Shown one piece after another: positions 8,034 through 17,138 of a DNA stretch of 47,304 nucleotides. Within the stretch, counting starts at the first letter, position 1, and every line of letters starts with the position of its first letter. This DNA is from Streptomyces sp. ISL-11. GTDB lineage: Bacteria; Actinomycetota; Actinomycetes; Streptomycetales; Streptomycetaceae. The translations under genes were made by a program, and so were the position numbers. The notes beneath the pieces were generated by a model, which made no database searches, was not told where the DNA came from, and saw only the letters and a list, made by a program, of their open reading frames with translations. Location of the stretch: contig NZ_JAGGOL010000028.1 in assembly GCF_018614525.1 (NCBI RefSeq), positions 1 to 47,304 on the forward strand. The letters run 5' to 3'.

Positions 8034-8831
8034 TCAGCTCCTTTTACGGCGTCTCCCGGCCAGCTGACCGACGAGGACGCACAGCACGGCGACGGCGAAC
8101 ATCGCCGTTCCGATGACATTGATTTGAACGGGTGTGCCCCGTTGTGCGGATCCCCAGACGAACATGGGGAAGGTCACAGTGGAGCCGGCGTTGAAGTTCG
8201 TGATGATGAAGTCGTCGAAGGACAGGGCGAAGGAGAGCAGGGCGCCCGCCGCGATGCCGGGGGCGGCGATGGGGAGCGTGACCCGCAGGAAGGTCTGGAG
8301 CGGGGTGGCGTAGAGGTCCTGCGCGGCCTGTTCGAGCCGTGGGTCCATGGACATCACCCGTGCCTTGACCGCCGTCACCACGAAGCTGAGGCAGAACATG
8401 ATGTGGGCGATGAGGATGGTCCAGAAGCCGAAGGTGACGCCCATGTTGAGGAACAGGGTGGCCAGCGACGCGGCCATGACGACCTCGGGCATGGCCATCG
8501 GCAGGAACAGCAGGGTGCTGACGGAGGACCGGGCGCGGAAGCGGTAGCGGGCGAGCGCGAAGGCGATCATCGTGCCGAGGGCGGTGGCCCCGATGGTCGC
8601 CCAGACGGCGATCTCCAGACTGAGCGAGAGCGAGCCGCACAGGTCGGCGACGCCGCAGGGGTCGGTCCAGGCGTCGGTGGAGAAGCGCTGCCACTCGTAG
8701 TTGAAGCGGCCGTTGGGCTTGTTGAAGGAGAACACCGTGACGACGGCGTTGGGCAGGATCAGATAGGCGAGCGTGGCCAGGCCCGCGATCACCACGAGGT
8801 TGCGGCGCAGCCAGCGGGTCGACGTGGTCAT
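8034..8831 (-). CDS. potC: Spermidine/putrescine ABC transporter permease PotC
   Basis: A 265-aa integral membrane protein with about six helices and the binding-protein-dependent permease EAA-type loop (around LEQAAQDLYATPLQTF), which docks with the ATPase. It is of the PotC type: a short cytoplasmic N-terminus, then a helix starting NLVVIAGLATLAYLI. The start codon overlaps the potB stop by one base (TGATG), so translation is probably coupled. It forms the membrane channel with PotB and moves polyamines delivered by PotD into the cytoplasm at the cost of ATP hydrolysed by PotA. Confidence 0.92.
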   Translation of the reverse strand: MTTSTRWLRRNLVVIAGLATLAYLILPNAVVTVFSFNKPNGRFNYEWQRFSTDAWTDPCGVADLCGSLSLSLEIAVWATIGATALGTMIAFALARYRFRARSSVSTLLFLPMAMPEVVMAASLATLFLNMGVTFGFWTILIAHIMFCLSFVVTAVKARVMSMDPRLEQAAQDLYATPLQTFLRVTLPIAAPGIAAGALLSFALSFDDFIITNFNAGSTVTFPMFVWGSAQRGTPVQINVIGTAMFAVAVLCVLVGQLAGRRRKRS

Positions 8832-9754
8832 CAGACGAGGTCCTCCGTCCCGGACTTGCGGATGTAGACCGTGACCATGGCGAGGATGCCCGCCATGAGG
8901 ATGAAGGACAGCGCGGCGGCGGTCGGGTAGTCCAGGACGCGCAGGAACTGGGACTGGATGACGTTGCCGATCATCTTCTGGTCGGTGGAGCCCAGCAGTT
9001 CGGCGTTGATGTAGTCGCCGGTGGCGGGGATGAAGGTGAGCAGGGTGCCGGCCACGACGCCGGGCATCGACAGCGGGAGGGTCACCTTGCGGAAGGTGGT
9101 CAGGGGGTGCGCGTAGAGGTCTCCGGCCGCTTCGTGGAGCCGGGGGTCGATGCGTTCGAGCGAGGTGTACAGCGGCAGGATCATGAAGGGCAGGAAGTTG
9201 TAGGTCAGGCCGCAGACGACGGCGAGCGGTGTCGCGAGGACGCGCTGCCCCTCGGTGATGCCGAGGGCGCTGGTGAGGTCGAGGACGTGCAGGGTGCCCA
9301 GGGCGGAGACGACGGGCCCGCCGTCGGAGAGGATCGTCTTCCAGGCCAGGGTGCGGATGAGGAAGCTGGTGAAGAACGGCGCGATGACCAGGATCATCAG
9401 CAGGTTGCGCCAGCGGCCGGCCCGGAAGGCGATCAGGTAGGCGAGCGGATAGCCGGCGGCGAGGCAGAGCACGGTGGCGGTGGCGGCGTAACCGACCGAG
9501 CGCAGGAACTGCGGGTAGTACTCGGTCAGGGCGTCCCAGTAGGTCGCGAAGTGCCAGGTGACCTCGAAGCCCTCTTCGAGGGAGCCGGTCTGTACGGACG
9601 TGGACGCCTGGTAGACCAGGGGCGCGGCGAAGAAGACGAGCAGCCAGAGGATGCCGGGCAGCAGCAGCCAGTAGGGGACGAGCTTCTTGCGGCGGGCGGC
9701 CGCGGGGAGGGCGGCGGGGGGCTTGTCGGTGTCGGTCGTCGTGAGGATCGCCAT
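8831..9754 (-). CDS. potB: Spermidine/putrescine ABC transporter permease PotB
   Basis: A 307-aa permease with an N-terminal cytoplasmic stretch (about 27 residues) and six predicted helices. The large periplasmic-side loop between helices 1 and 2 (around residues 50-85) is usual for PotB/PotH. The EAA loop is seen as RLHEAAGDLYAHPLTTF. The ATG overlaps the potA stop (TGATG at 9752-9756), and the gene's own stop overlaps the potC start in the same way. This gives a tightly coupled potA-potB-potC set. Confidence 0.92.
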   Translation of the reverse strand: MAILTTTDTDKPPAALPAAARRKKLVPYWLLLPGILWLLVFFAAPLVYQASTSVQTGSLEEGFEVTWHFATYWDALTEYYPQFLRSVGYAATATVLCLAAGYPLAYLIAFRAGRWRNLLMILVIAPFFTSFLIRTLAWKTILSDGGPVVSALGTLHVLDLTSALGITEGQRVLATPLAVVCGLTYNFLPFMILPLYTSLERIDPRLHEAAGDLYAHPLTTFRKVTLPLSMPGVVAGTLLTFIPATGDYINAELLGSTDQKMIGNVIQSQFLRVLDYPTAAALSFILMAGILAMVTVYIRKSGTEDLV

Positions 9755-10914
9755 CAGGTCCCCTCCCCCGCGTCCGTGCCGGCCTCGACGCTCTGCGCGG
9801 CGTCCAGGCCGAAGCTGTGCCCGGGGTTCCAGTGCAGGACGACCTCGGCGCCGGGAACCAGGCGGCCGTCGCGTTCGACGTTCTGCTCGTAGACGGACAG
9901 GCCGGGGGCGGCGGGGCTGTCGACGAGGTACTGGGTGGAGACGCCGATGAAGCTCGACTCCGTGATGCGGCCGCGGACGCTGTTGCGGCCGTCGGGAACG
10001 GTGCCGGCGTCGTCGGCGTGGGTGAGGGTGATCTTCTCCGGGCGTATGCCGACCAAAAGCTTCTGCCCGCTCCGGGCGGTGGCGGTACATCGGGCCGAGG
10101 GCAGGGCGAGTTTCGTGTCCCCGGCACGCAGCAGGACGTCGTCGCCCGAGGCGTCCAGGACGTCGGCGGTGATGAGGTTGGAGGTGCCGAGGAAGTTGGC
10201 GACGAAGGTGGTGCGGGGCGTGTCGTAGAGGTCGGCGGGGGCGCCCAGCTGTTCGACCCGGCCGCCGTTCATGACCGCGACGGTGTCGGCCATGGTCATG
10301 GCCTCCTCCTGGTCGTGGGTGACGTGCACGAAGGTGATGCCGACCTCGGTCTGGATGCGCTTGAGCTCCAGCTGCATCTGGCGGCGCAGCTTGAGGTCGA
10401 GGGCGCCCAGCGGCTCGTCGAGGAGCAGCACCTGCGGGTGGTTGATCAGGGCACGGGCGACGGCGACGCGCTGCTGCTGGCCACCGGAGAGCTGGTGGGG
10501 CCTGCGGCGGGCGAAGTCGCCGAGCTGGACGAGGTCGAGCATGTCGCCGACCTGCTTCTTGACCGACTTCACGCCGCGGCGGCGGAGGCCGAAGGCGACG
10601 TTCTCGTAGATGTCGAGGTGGGGGAAGAGCGCGTAGCTCTGGAAGACCGTGTTGACGGGCCGCTTGTACGGCGGGAGGCCGGTGACGTCCTTGCCGGCGA
10701 GCTCGACGGTGCCGGTGGTGGGGTCCTCCAGGCCGGCGATCATGCGCAGGGTGGTGGTCTTGCCGCAGCCGGACGCGCCGAGGAGGGCGAAGAAGGAGCC
10801 CGCCGGGATGGCGAGGTCGAGGGGGTGCACGGCGGTGAAGGCGCCGTAGCGCTTGCTGATTCCGGCGAGGCGGACGTCCGTGCCGCTGCTGACGGTCGGG
10901 GCGGTAGCTGTCAT
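9754..10914 (-). CDS. potA: Spermidine/putrescine ABC transporter ATP-binding protein PotA
   Basis: A 386-aa ATPase. The nucleotide-binding domain (about 15-245) has Walker [10 protein letters not shown], the Q-loop FQSYALFPH, the signature LSGGQQQR, Walker [12 protein letters not shown] and the H-loop [10 protein letters not shown]-terminal TOBE/regulatory domain (about 285-375, with VGIRPEKI) is typical of the MalK/PotA group. It powers uptake by PotBC. It lies 106 bp after potD. That gap holds a weak stem-loop (10990-11012) with one mismatch in minus-strand RNA, which might lower expression of the membrane components relative to the binding protein. Confidence 0.93.
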   Translation of the reverse strand: MTATAPTVSSGTDVRLAGISKRYGAFTAVHPLDLAIPAGSFFALLGASGCGKTTTLRMIAGLEDPTTGTVELAGKDVTGLPPYKRPVNTVFQSYALFPHLDIYENVAFGLRRRGVKSVKKQVGDMLDLVQLGDFARRRPHQLSGGQQQRVAVARALINHPQVLLLDEPLGALDLKLRRQMQLELKRIQTEVGITFVHVTHDQEEAMTMADTVAVMNGGRVEQLGAPADLYDTPRTTFVANFLGTSNLITADVLDASGDDVLLRAGDTKLALPSARCTATARSGQKLLVGIRPEKITLTHADDAGTVPDGRNSVRGRITESSFIGVSTQYLVDSPAAPGLSVYEQNVERDGRLVPGAEVVLHWNPGHSFGLDAAQSVEAGTDAGEGT

Positions 10915-11020
10915 GGGTGCAAGGTCCAGGGTCTCGGGGGCGGAGCGCGTACGGCACGTACAGCCGCGTACGTTCTCATATGTCCGGGGCGGGCCGCCGC
11001 GCCGGTGGCCCGTTCGGCGG

Positions 11021-12205
11021 TCAGGCGCCGGTGAGCTCGGAGAATTTTGCCTCGAACACCTGGTCCTCCGCGGCCGACAGGGAGCGGAAGGAGTGCGCCT
11101 TCGCCACCATGGCGTCGCTGGGGATGATCAAGCTGTTGTCGGCGAGCCCCTTGTCGATCTTCGCGAGCTCCTCGCGCAGGCCGGCCACGGGGCTGACGTA
11201 GTTGATGGCGGCGGCGAGCCGCGCGGCGACCTTGGGCTGGTAGTAGAAGTCGATGAGGCGTTCGGCGTTCTGCTTGTGGCGGGCGTTCTGCGGGACCAGG
11301 AGATTGTCGCTGGAGAGCATGTAGCCCGCGTCGGGGATCGCGTACTGGATGTCGGGGTTGTCGGCCTGGAGCTGGACGAGGTCGCCGGCCCAGGCGACGC
11401 AGGCGGCGATGTCGCCCTTGTTGAGGTCGCCGGTGTAGTCGTTGCCGGTGAAGCGCCGGATCTGCTTGCTGTCGACGGCCTTCTGGAGGCGGGCGATGGC
11501 GGCGGCGTAGTCGTCGGCGGTGACGTCCTCGGGTCGCTTGCCCATGTCGAGGAGGGTGAGTCCGACGGTGTCGCGCATCTCCGACAGCAGTCCGACGCGG
11601 CCCTTGAGCCGGGGGTCGTCCAGGAGCTGGGAGACGGAGTCGACGGTGCGGCCGCCGGTGGCCTTGCGGTTGTAGGCGATGACGGCGGGGATGCCGGTCC
11701 AGGGGTAGGAGTGGACGCGGCCCGGGTCCCAGTCGGGGCTGCGGAAGCCGGGGGCGAGGTTGGCGAAGGCGTGGGGCATCCGGGCGGCGTCGAGGCGCTG
11801 TGTCCAGCCGAGGCCGATCATGCGGCCGGCCATCCAGTCGGTGACACAGATCAGGTCGCGGCCGATGTCCTGGCCGGCGGCGAGCTGTTTGCTGACCTTG
11901 CCGAAGAATTCGACGTTGTCGTTGATGTCCTCGGTGTAGGCGACCTTGATACCGGTCTGCCGCCGGAATTCATCGAGAGTGGGGCGGCTCTTGTTGTCCT
12001 CGCCGAGATCGATGTATTCGGTCCAGTTGGAGAACGCGAGGGTCCGCTCGGTTTCGGAACGATCCTGCGAAGCGCTCTCCCCGCCGGTGCGGCGGGCGGG
12101 GGGAATGCCGCAGCCGGCGAGGGCGCCGAGGCCGAGCGCACCCGCCCCACCGGCGCGCAGCAGGGCTCGGCGGGTGAGCGTCGTCCGTGGCTGGTACCGC
12201 TCCAT
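11021..12205 (-). CDS. potD: Polyamine-binding lipoprotein PotD (operon copy)
   Basis: A 394-aa extracytoplasmic solute-binding protein. The N-terminus has a twin-arginine-type motif TRRALLR and a lipobox LAGC, so it is probably exported by Tat and lipid-anchored. The mature part begins with LAFSNWTEYIDLGED, the typical PotD/PotF opening. The later stretch NDYTGDLNKGDIAACVAWAGD is shared with spermidine/putrescine-binding proteins. It captures polyamine outside the membrane and delivers it to PotBC. It is the first gene of the transport operon, with its own promoter and ACGGAATC-type operator at 12248-12290. A second PotD without a transporter lies at 27202-28389. Confidence 0.93.
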   Translation of the reverse strand: MERYQPRTTLTRRALLRAGGAGALGLGALAGCGIPPARRTGGESASQDRSETERTLAFSNWTEYIDLGEDNKSRPTLDEFRRQTGIKVAYTEDINDNVEFFGKVSKQLAAGQDIGRDLICVTDWMAGRMIGLGWTQRLDAARMPHAFANLAPGFRSPDWDPGRVHSYPWTGIPAVIAYNRKATGGRTVDSVSQLLDDPRLKGRVGLLSEMRDTVGLTLLDMGKRPEDVTADDYAAAIARLQKAVDSKQIRRFTGNDYTGDLNKGDIAACVAWAGDLVQLQADNPDIQYAIPDAGYMLSSDNLLVPQNARHKQNAERLIDFYYQPKVAARLAAAINYVSPVAGLREELAKIDKGLADNSLIIPSDAMVAKAHSFRSLSAAEDQVFEAKFSELTGA

Positions 12206-12247
12206 GCGAGGTGCCCTTTCCGTAGCTGCGAGGGGCTTTGAGCGGGG

Positions 12248-12290
12248 ATCCTGACAGAAGCGACGGCCCTCAACAAGGGATTCCGTTGTT
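12248..12290 (-). promoter_or_regulatory. potD promoter with ACGGAATC operator
   Basis: On the minus strand, TTGTTG (12276-12271) and CAGGAT (12253-12248) form -35 and -10 boxes 17 bp apart. The -35 box is the right arm of a 19-bp near-palindrome (12272-12290) of the form AACAA-n-GGA-n-TCC-n-TTGTT, containing the core ACGGAATC. A bound protein would cover the -35 region and so probably represses. The whole block, including spacing, is repeated before the aldehyde dehydrogenase at 13941-13983. Confidence 0.7.
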
Positions 12291-12390
12291 TCCTTTTGGT
12301 TACGCGACGGCTCACATCGGATCATGCGGGCGATCATGCACCTGTCAATCCTTGCCCCAGGGGCACGGCGGAGCCGGACCCGGGCCGGAA

Positions 12391-13905
12391 TCAGTCCGCC
12401 GCGAAGACGGTGCGGTGCCACGCCTTCCGGGCGATCGCGGTGTTGTCGCTCATGACATGTTTGAGCTGCGTGTATTCCTCGAAGGAATAAGCCGACATGT
12501 CCTTTCCGTGACCGGACGCCTTGAATCCGCCGTGCGGCATCTCGCTGACGATCGGAATATGGTCGTTCACCCAGACGCAGCCGGCCTTGATTTCCCGGGT
12601 GGCGCGGCCCGTGCGGTAGACGTCGCGGCTCCACACGGACGCCGCGAGCCCGTAGGGCGTGTCGTTGGCGAGCGCGATGCCCTCGTCGTCGCCGTCGAAG
12701 GGCAGCACGACGAGGACCGGTCCGAAGATCTCGGCCTGGACGATCTCGCTGTCCTGCGCGGCACCGGTGACGAGCGTCGGCAGGTAGTACGCGCCCCGGG
12801 CGAGGTCGCCGCCGGGCGCCCGGCCGCCGGTGACGACGGTGGCGTACGCGCGCGCCCGCTCCACGAAACCGGCGACGCGGTCGCGCTGGGCGTGGGAGAT
12901 GAGCGGCCCGAGGTCGGTGCGGGGGTCGAAGGGGTCGCCGAGGCGCACACCGGCCAGGAGGTCGGCGACGCCGGCGACGAACGCCTCGTACAGCGGCCGC
13001 TGCACGTACGCGCGCGTAGCGGCGGTGCAGTCCTGGCCGGTGTTGATGAGCGAGCCGGCGACCGCGCCGTGCACGGCGGCCTCCAGGTCGGCGTCGTCGA
13101 AGACGACGAAGGGCGCCTTGCCGCCGAGTTCGAGGTGGAGCCGCTTGACGGTGCGGGTGGCGATCTCGGCGACGCGCCTGCCGACGGGCGTGGAGCCGGT
13201 GAAGGAGGTCATGGCGACGGACGGGTGGCCGACGAGGTGTTCCCCGGCGTCCTGGCCGGCACCGCTGACCACGTTGACGACGCCGTCCGGTATCCCGGCG
13301 TCGGAGGCCGCCCGGGCGAACATCAGCGAGGTCAGCGGCGTCAGCTCGGCGGGCTTGAGGACAACGGTGTTGCCGGCGGCGATCGCCGGGAGGACCTTCC
13401 AGGCGGCCATCTGGAGCGGGTAGTTCCAGGGCGCGATCGAGCCGACGACGCCGATGGGCTCGCGGCGGACGTACGAGGTGTGGTCGGCGCTGTACTCGCC
13501 GGCGGACCGGCCCTCCAGGTGGCGGGCGGCACCCGCGAAGAAGGCGGTGTTGTCGACCGTGCCCGGCACGTCGAACTCGGTGGTCAGCCGGATGGGCTTG
13601 CCGCACTGCGCCGACTCGGCACGCGCGAGGTCCCCGGCCCGGTCGGCGAGTACGCCCGCGAAGCGGTGCATGGCGTCCGAGCGTTCGCCCGGTGTGGCCC
13701 GCGACCACTCGGGCAGGGCCCGCTCGGCGGCGGCGACAGCGGCGTCGACGTCGGCGGGGCCGGCCAGTTCGTAGCCGAGGAGCTCGTCCCCGGTGGCCGG
13801 GTCGATCACCGTGTGCTCGCGACCGGAGGTGCCGTGCCGCGGCCGGCCCCCGATGCACTGCGCACCCTCGGCGAACCGCTCTGTCGCATCGAACCGCTGG
13901 CTCAT
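12391..13905 (-). CDS. Gamma-aminobutyraldehyde dehydrogenase-like aldehyde dehydrogenase
   Basis: A 504-aa NAD(P)-dependent aldehyde dehydrogenase of standard length. The catalytic residues are visible: N161 in APWNYP, E259 in HLELGGKAP and C293 in NTGQDCTAA. In the polyamine operon context it most likely oxidises 4-aminobutanal (or its gamma-glutamyl form, PuuC reaction) to GABA, feeding GabT. It has its own promoter with the shared operator (13941-13983). A second, clearly related dehydrogenase is at 30074-31525; the pair may divide free and gamma-glutamylated substrates. Substrate assignment rests on context. Confidence 0.88.
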   Translation of the reverse strand: MSQRFDATERFAEGAQCIGGRPRHGTSGREHTVIDPATGDELLGYELAGPADVDAAVAAAERALPEWSRATPGERSDAMHRFAGVLADRAGDLARAESAQCGKPIRLTTEFDVPGTVDNTAFFAGAARHLEGRSAGEYSADHTSYVRREPIGVVGSIAPWNYPLQMAAWKVLPAIAAGNTVVLKPAELTPLTSLMFARAASDAGIPDGVVNVVSGAGQDAGEHLVGHPSVAMTSFTGSTPVGRRVAEIATRTVKRLHLELGGKAPFVVFDDADLEAAVHGAVAGSLINTGQDCTAATRAYVQRPLYEAFVAGVADLLAGVRLGDPFDPRTDLGPLISHAQRDRVAGFVERARAYATVVTGGRAPGGDLARGAYYLPTLVTGAAQDSEIVQAEIFGPVLVVLPFDGDDEGIALANDTPYGLAASVWSRDVYRTGRATREIKAGCVWVNDHIPIVSEMPHGGFKASGHGKDMSAYSFEEYTQLKHVMSDNTAIARKAWHRTVFAAD

Positions 13906-13940
13906 CGCACACTCCTCCGCCGATCGCGCATCGGATGCCG

Positions 13941-13983
13941 ATCCTGACAGAGGAGATGGGTGTCGACAAGTGATTCCGTCGCG
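13941..13983 (-). promoter_or_regulatory. Aldehyde dehydrogenase promoter with ACGGAATC operator
   Basis: On the minus strand, TTGTCG (13969-13964) and CAGGAT (13946-13941) are 17 bp apart. The motif CGACGGAATCACTTGTCG overlaps the -35 box exactly as at potD. A further degenerate copy, AACGGATTCAGTG, lies at 13999-14011. The leader would be about 30 nt. Confidence 0.7.
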
Positions 13984-14025
13984 GCGATGTCACGCCGCAA
14001 CGGATTCAGTGATGGAGCGGCCGAC

Positions 14026-14469
14026 TCACAGACCGCCGATGCCGATCAGGCTCGCGAAGAAGGCGAACCACAGAACCGGGAGGACCAGGGCCACGACGCC
14101 GAGGACCACACCGGTGGTGGCGGCGCTGCGGTTGGTCGCCTCGCCCTTGGTCACCCTGGAGCGGCCGACGGCGCCGAAGATGATCGAGAGGATGCCCAGG
14201 ATGATTCCGAAGAACCACAGGAAGACCAGCAGGCTGCACACCGCGCCGACGATGCCGCAGACCAGACCGGCCGTGCCCAGGCCGTTGTTGGGCTGCATCG
14301 GGGCCGCGTAGCCGCCCGGGGAACCGGGGTAGGGCTGCACCGGCGGGGCGGCCGGGTAGGCGGACTGGGGTGCCGGGTAGCCCTGGTTCGGGTAGCCGTA
14401 ACCGGGCGGCTGCGGCGGCTGCTGGGGCTGCTGCGGCGAGCCATAAGGATTCTGCTGGTAATCAGACAT
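14026..14469 (-). CDS. DUF4190 small membrane protein
   Basis: A 147-aa protein with a Pro/Gln/Gly/Tyr-rich cytoplasmic N-terminus (about residues 1-60), then two hydrophobic hairpin segments (about 66-98 and 115-145). Between them is the positively charged GRSRVTKGEATNR loop typical of DUF4190. Function is unknown; such proteins are abundant in Streptomyces membranes. The start ATG at 14469 is preceded by GGAGGGG. A paralogue with a longer N-terminus sits 1 kb away at 15144-15935. Confidence 0.75.
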   Translation of the reverse strand: MSDYQQNPYGSPQQPQQPPQPPGYGYPNQGYPAPQSAYPAAPPVQPYPGSPGGYAAPMQPNNGLGTAGLVCGIVGAVCSLLVFLWFFGIILGILSIIFGAVGRSRVTKGEATNRSAATTGVVLGVVALVLPVLWFAFFASLIGIGGL

Positions 14470-14583
14470 AAAGGTTCTCCCCTCCGTTGAACTGCACCGG
14501 GCAATGCTATGGGGAAGGTTCGCCCGGAGCAGCCCGGTTCCGATGTCGGAGGCGATGTCAGAGGCGGATGCCAGAATGCCGGC

Positions 14584-15192
14584 ATGACGATCAACGGGGA
14601 CAAGGGCGCCGACGGACCGCGGTCGGTGGAGGAGCTGACGGCCGCCGTGGCTCGCGGCGAGCGCTTCACGTACGTGTATTTCTGGGGCCACCGGCCCCGC
14701 CCGGACGGCAGCGTGGGGGCGAGCTGCTTCAGCCAGTGGTGGCCGTCGCCGTTCACGGTGGACGGGACCGGCTACGCCACCGCCGAGCACTGGATGATGG
14801 CGGGCAAGGCCCGGCTGTTCGGCGACGAGGAGGCGGAGGCCCGGGTTCTCGCGGCCACGCACCCCAAGCAGGCCAAGGACGCGGGCCGGACCGTGCGCGG
14901 CTTCGACGAGGAGCGGTGGCGCCGCCACCGCTTCGGGCTCGTGGTCGAGGGCAGCGTCCACAAGTTCGCGCAGGACGCCGGACTGACCGCCTATCTGCTC
15001 GGCACGGGCGAACGGGTGCTGGTGGAGGCGAGCCCGCTGGACCGGATATGGGGCATAGGGCTGGCAGCCGACGACGAGCGGGCGCAGGACCCGGCGCGCT
15101 GGCGCGGGGAGAACCTGCTGGGCTTCGCGCTGATGGAGGCCCGTCAGCGGCTGGCGGCGCGGTCCACGACCAGCACCGGCGCCGACACGTAG
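14584..15192 (+). CDS. NADAR (YbiA-like) family protein
   Basis: A 202-aa cytoplasmic protein. The ATG at 14584 is used because the upstream in-frame codons show no conserved character. The motif YATAEHWMMAGKARLF (about 60-75) and the C-terminal LLGFALMEAR match the NADAR domain. YbiA of E. coli and plant COG3236 remove reactive ribosylamine intermediates of riboflavin synthesis by N-glycosidase action, while other NADAR proteins act on ADP-ribose. Which applies here is not known. The last 49 bases overlap the convergent DUF4190 gene. Confidence 0.85.
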   Translation: MTINGDKGADGPRSVEELTAAVARGERFTYVYFWGHRPRPDGSVGASCFSQWWPSPFTVDGTGYATAEHWMMAGKARLFGDEEAEARVLAATHPKQAKDAGRTVRGFDEERWRRHRFGLVVEGSVHKFAQDAGLTAYLLGTGERVLVEASPLDRIWGIGLAADDERAQDPARWRGENLLGFALMEARQRLAARSTTSTGADT

Positions 15193-15935
15193 GCGCCGTA
15201 GGTCGCGTCGGGGTCGTCCTCGGGAGTGGGTCCGTCGTCCGTGCTGTCGCCGACGTTGATGTAGACGAAGACCATCACCACGGAGAGGACCAGGGCCACA
15301 CCGCCGAGTATCAGTCCCGTCAGGGCCTGTCCCTTGTTGGTGGCCCGGCCGCCGCTCGCCTTGGACCGGCCTATCGCCCCGAAGACGATCGCGAGGATGC
15401 CGAGAACGACACCGAGGACGACCGAGGGCGACAGGACCGTGCCGACGATGCCCAGCACGAGGGCGGCGATGCCCAGGCCGTTCTCGTCCGCCGGGCCGGC
15501 GCCCGGCATGCCCGGCCCGTAGGGGGCCGACGCCGGATAGCCGTAGGAGCCCGGCTCGTACGCCCGCGGCCCGTAGGCGACGGGGCCACCGTAGGGCGCC
15601 TGGCCGTACGGGACGGCGCCGTACGGGCCCTGGGCGTATGCGGCCTGTGCGTACGTGCCTTGGCCGTAGGGTCCGCCGCGGTACGCGCTCGGGGTGCCCG
15701 GACCGGTCGGCGCGGGCGGCACCGGCGGCACCTGGGAGGCCGGCGGCGCGGCGGCCACGGCCGGTGCGGCGTACGGCGCTTGTGCGGGGTGGGCCGGCAC
15801 CGGGGGCCGGTCGGCGGTGCGCTGTCCGGGCACCTGCGCGGTGCCCGGCTTGTCGAGCGACACCTGCCGCTCCGGCGGAGCCCAGGGGTCGCGGTCCCGC
15901 TGCGGCGGCTGCTCGGCGGCGGCCTTGTCGGACAT
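15144..15935 (-). CDS. DUF4190 membrane protein with Pro/Ala/Tyr/Gly-rich N-terminus
   Basis: A 263-aa protein. The first 150 residues are low-complexity, with repeated short GPYGQ/AYAQG/APYG-type units, probably disordered. Two hydrophobic segments follow (about 157-190 and 206-230) with the GRSKASGGRATNK loop of DUF4190, and an acidic Asp/Thr-rich tail. Function is unknown. It is paralogous to the gene at 14026-14469, with NADAR inserted between them on the other strand. Its 3' end overlaps NADAR by 49 bases. Confidence 0.75.
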   Translation of the reverse strand: MSDKAAAEQPPQRDRDPWAPPERQVSLDKPGTAQVPGQRTADRPPVPAHPAQAPYAAPAVAAAPPASQVPPVPPAPTGPGTPSAYRGGPYGQGTYAQAAYAQGPYGAVPYGQAPYGGPVAYGPRAYEPGSYGYPASAPYGPGMPGAGPADENGLGIAALVLGIVGTVLSPSVVLGVVLGILAIVFGAIGRSKASGGRATNKGQALTGLILGGVALVLSVVMVFVYINVGDSTDDGPTPEDDPDATYGAYVSAPVLVVDRAASR

Positions 15936-16040
15936 GGTCCTCCCCAGTCGTTACTCCGTCATGCTACGGCCTGAGCACAGCGGCCGTACCCGTCGCGCAT
16001 ACGATGATCCGGCCGTCGACCGAGCGCCCTGGAGGCCTGC

Positions 16041-17063
16041 ATGTCCGTTCTCGACTCGTTCATCGCGGGGCTCCCCAAAGCGGAGCTGCATGTCCACCAC
16101 GTCGGTTCGGCCTCACCGCGCATCGTCGCCGAGCTGGCCGCCCGGCACCCCGACTCGCCGGTGCCCACCGACCCCGAGGCCCTCGCCGACTTCTTCACCT
16201 TCCGCGACTTCGCGCACTTCGTCCAGGTCTACCTCTCGGTGGTCGACCTGATCCGCGACGCGGAGGACGTGCGGCTGCTGACGTACGAGGTCGCCCGTGA
16301 CATGGCCCGGCAGAACATCCGCTACGCCGAGCTGACGGTCACTCCCTTCAGCTCGACCCGGCGCGGCATCCCCGACGCGGCGTTCGTGGAGGCCATCGAG
16401 GACGCCCGTAAGTCGGCGGCGACCGAGCTGGGCGTCGAGCTGCGCTGGTGCTTCGACATCCCGGGCGAGGCCGGTCTGGACGCCGCCGAGGAGACGACCC
16501 GGATCGCCTGCGAGCTCAAGCCGGAGGGCCTGGTCTCCTTCGGGCTCGGCGGCCCCGAGATCGGCGTGCCCCGGCCGCAGTTCAAGCCCTACTTCGACCG
16601 CGCCATCGCCGAGGGGCTGCACAGCGTCCCGCACGCCGGCGAGACGACCGGCCCGCAGACCATCTGGGACGCCCTGAACGACCTGCGCGCCGAGCGCATC
16701 GGGCACGGCACGAGCGCGGCACAGGACCCGAAGCTGCTGGCCCACCTCGCCGAGCACCGCATCCCGCTGGAGGTCTGCCCGACCTCCAACCTCGCCACCC
16801 GGGCCGTGGCCGACCTGGACGAGCACCCCGTCAAGGAGATGGTCGCGGCCGGCGTGCTGGTCACCATCAACAGCGACGACCCGCCGATGTTCGGCACCGA
16901 CCTCAACCGCGAGTACGGGGTCGCCGCCCGCCTCCTGGAGCTCGACGCGAAGGGCGTCGCCGAGCTCGCGAAGAACGCCGTCGACGCCTCGTTCATGGAC
17001 GGGGCCGGCAAGGCGGCGCTGCGCGCGGAGATCGACACCTACACCACGTCCTGGCGACCCTGA
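16041..17063 (+). CDS. Adenosine deaminase-family enzyme, probable aminodeoxyfutalosine deaminase
   Basis: A 340-aa TIM-barrel amidohydrolase. Metal and catalytic residues of the adenosine deaminase family are present: HVH (H17, H19), HAGE (H198, E201), GHG (H222) and SDDP (D279, D280). The loop after the first histidines reads HVHHVGS rather than the adenosine-deaminase HLDG type. From memory, this form is found in the Streptomyces enzymes (SCO5662/SAV2595 type) shown to deaminate 6-aminodeoxyfutalosine in the futalosine route to menaquinone. That makes this specific function likely, with plain adenosine deaminase as the alternative. No other menaquinone gene is in the window. Confidence 0.85.
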   Translation: MSVLDSFIAGLPKAELHVHHVGSASPRIVAELAARHPDSPVPTDPEALADFFTFRDFAHFVQVYLSVVDLIRDAEDVRLLTYEVARDMARQNIRYAELTVTPFSSTRRGIPDAAFVEAIEDARKSAATELGVELRWCFDIPGEAGLDAAEETTRIACELKPEGLVSFGLGGPEIGVPRPQFKPYFDRAIAEGLHSVPHAGETTGPQTIWDALNDLRAERIGHGTSAAQDPKLLAHLAEHRIPLEVCPTSNLATRAVADLDEHPVKEMVAAGVLVTINSDDPPMFGTDLNREYGVAARLLELDAKGVAELAKNAVDASFMDGAGKAALRAEIDTYTTSWRP

Positions 17064-17138
17064 CCGCGGACCGGTCGACGACGGGCGGGCGCGGCGGGCC
17101 GGCGGCGCGGGAGATCCACTCCGGGTGACAATGGCCCC

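Noticed and set aside
10990..11012. Terminator between potD and potA
   Set aside because: The 9-bp stem has a mismatch in minus-strand RNA and no T-run, so I do not call it a terminator.
12367..12402. GGCGGA/TCCGCC inverted repeat at the end of the first aldehyde dehydrogenase
   Set aside because: The arms are only six bases with a long loop, and one arm is coding; expected by chance in such GC-rich DNA.
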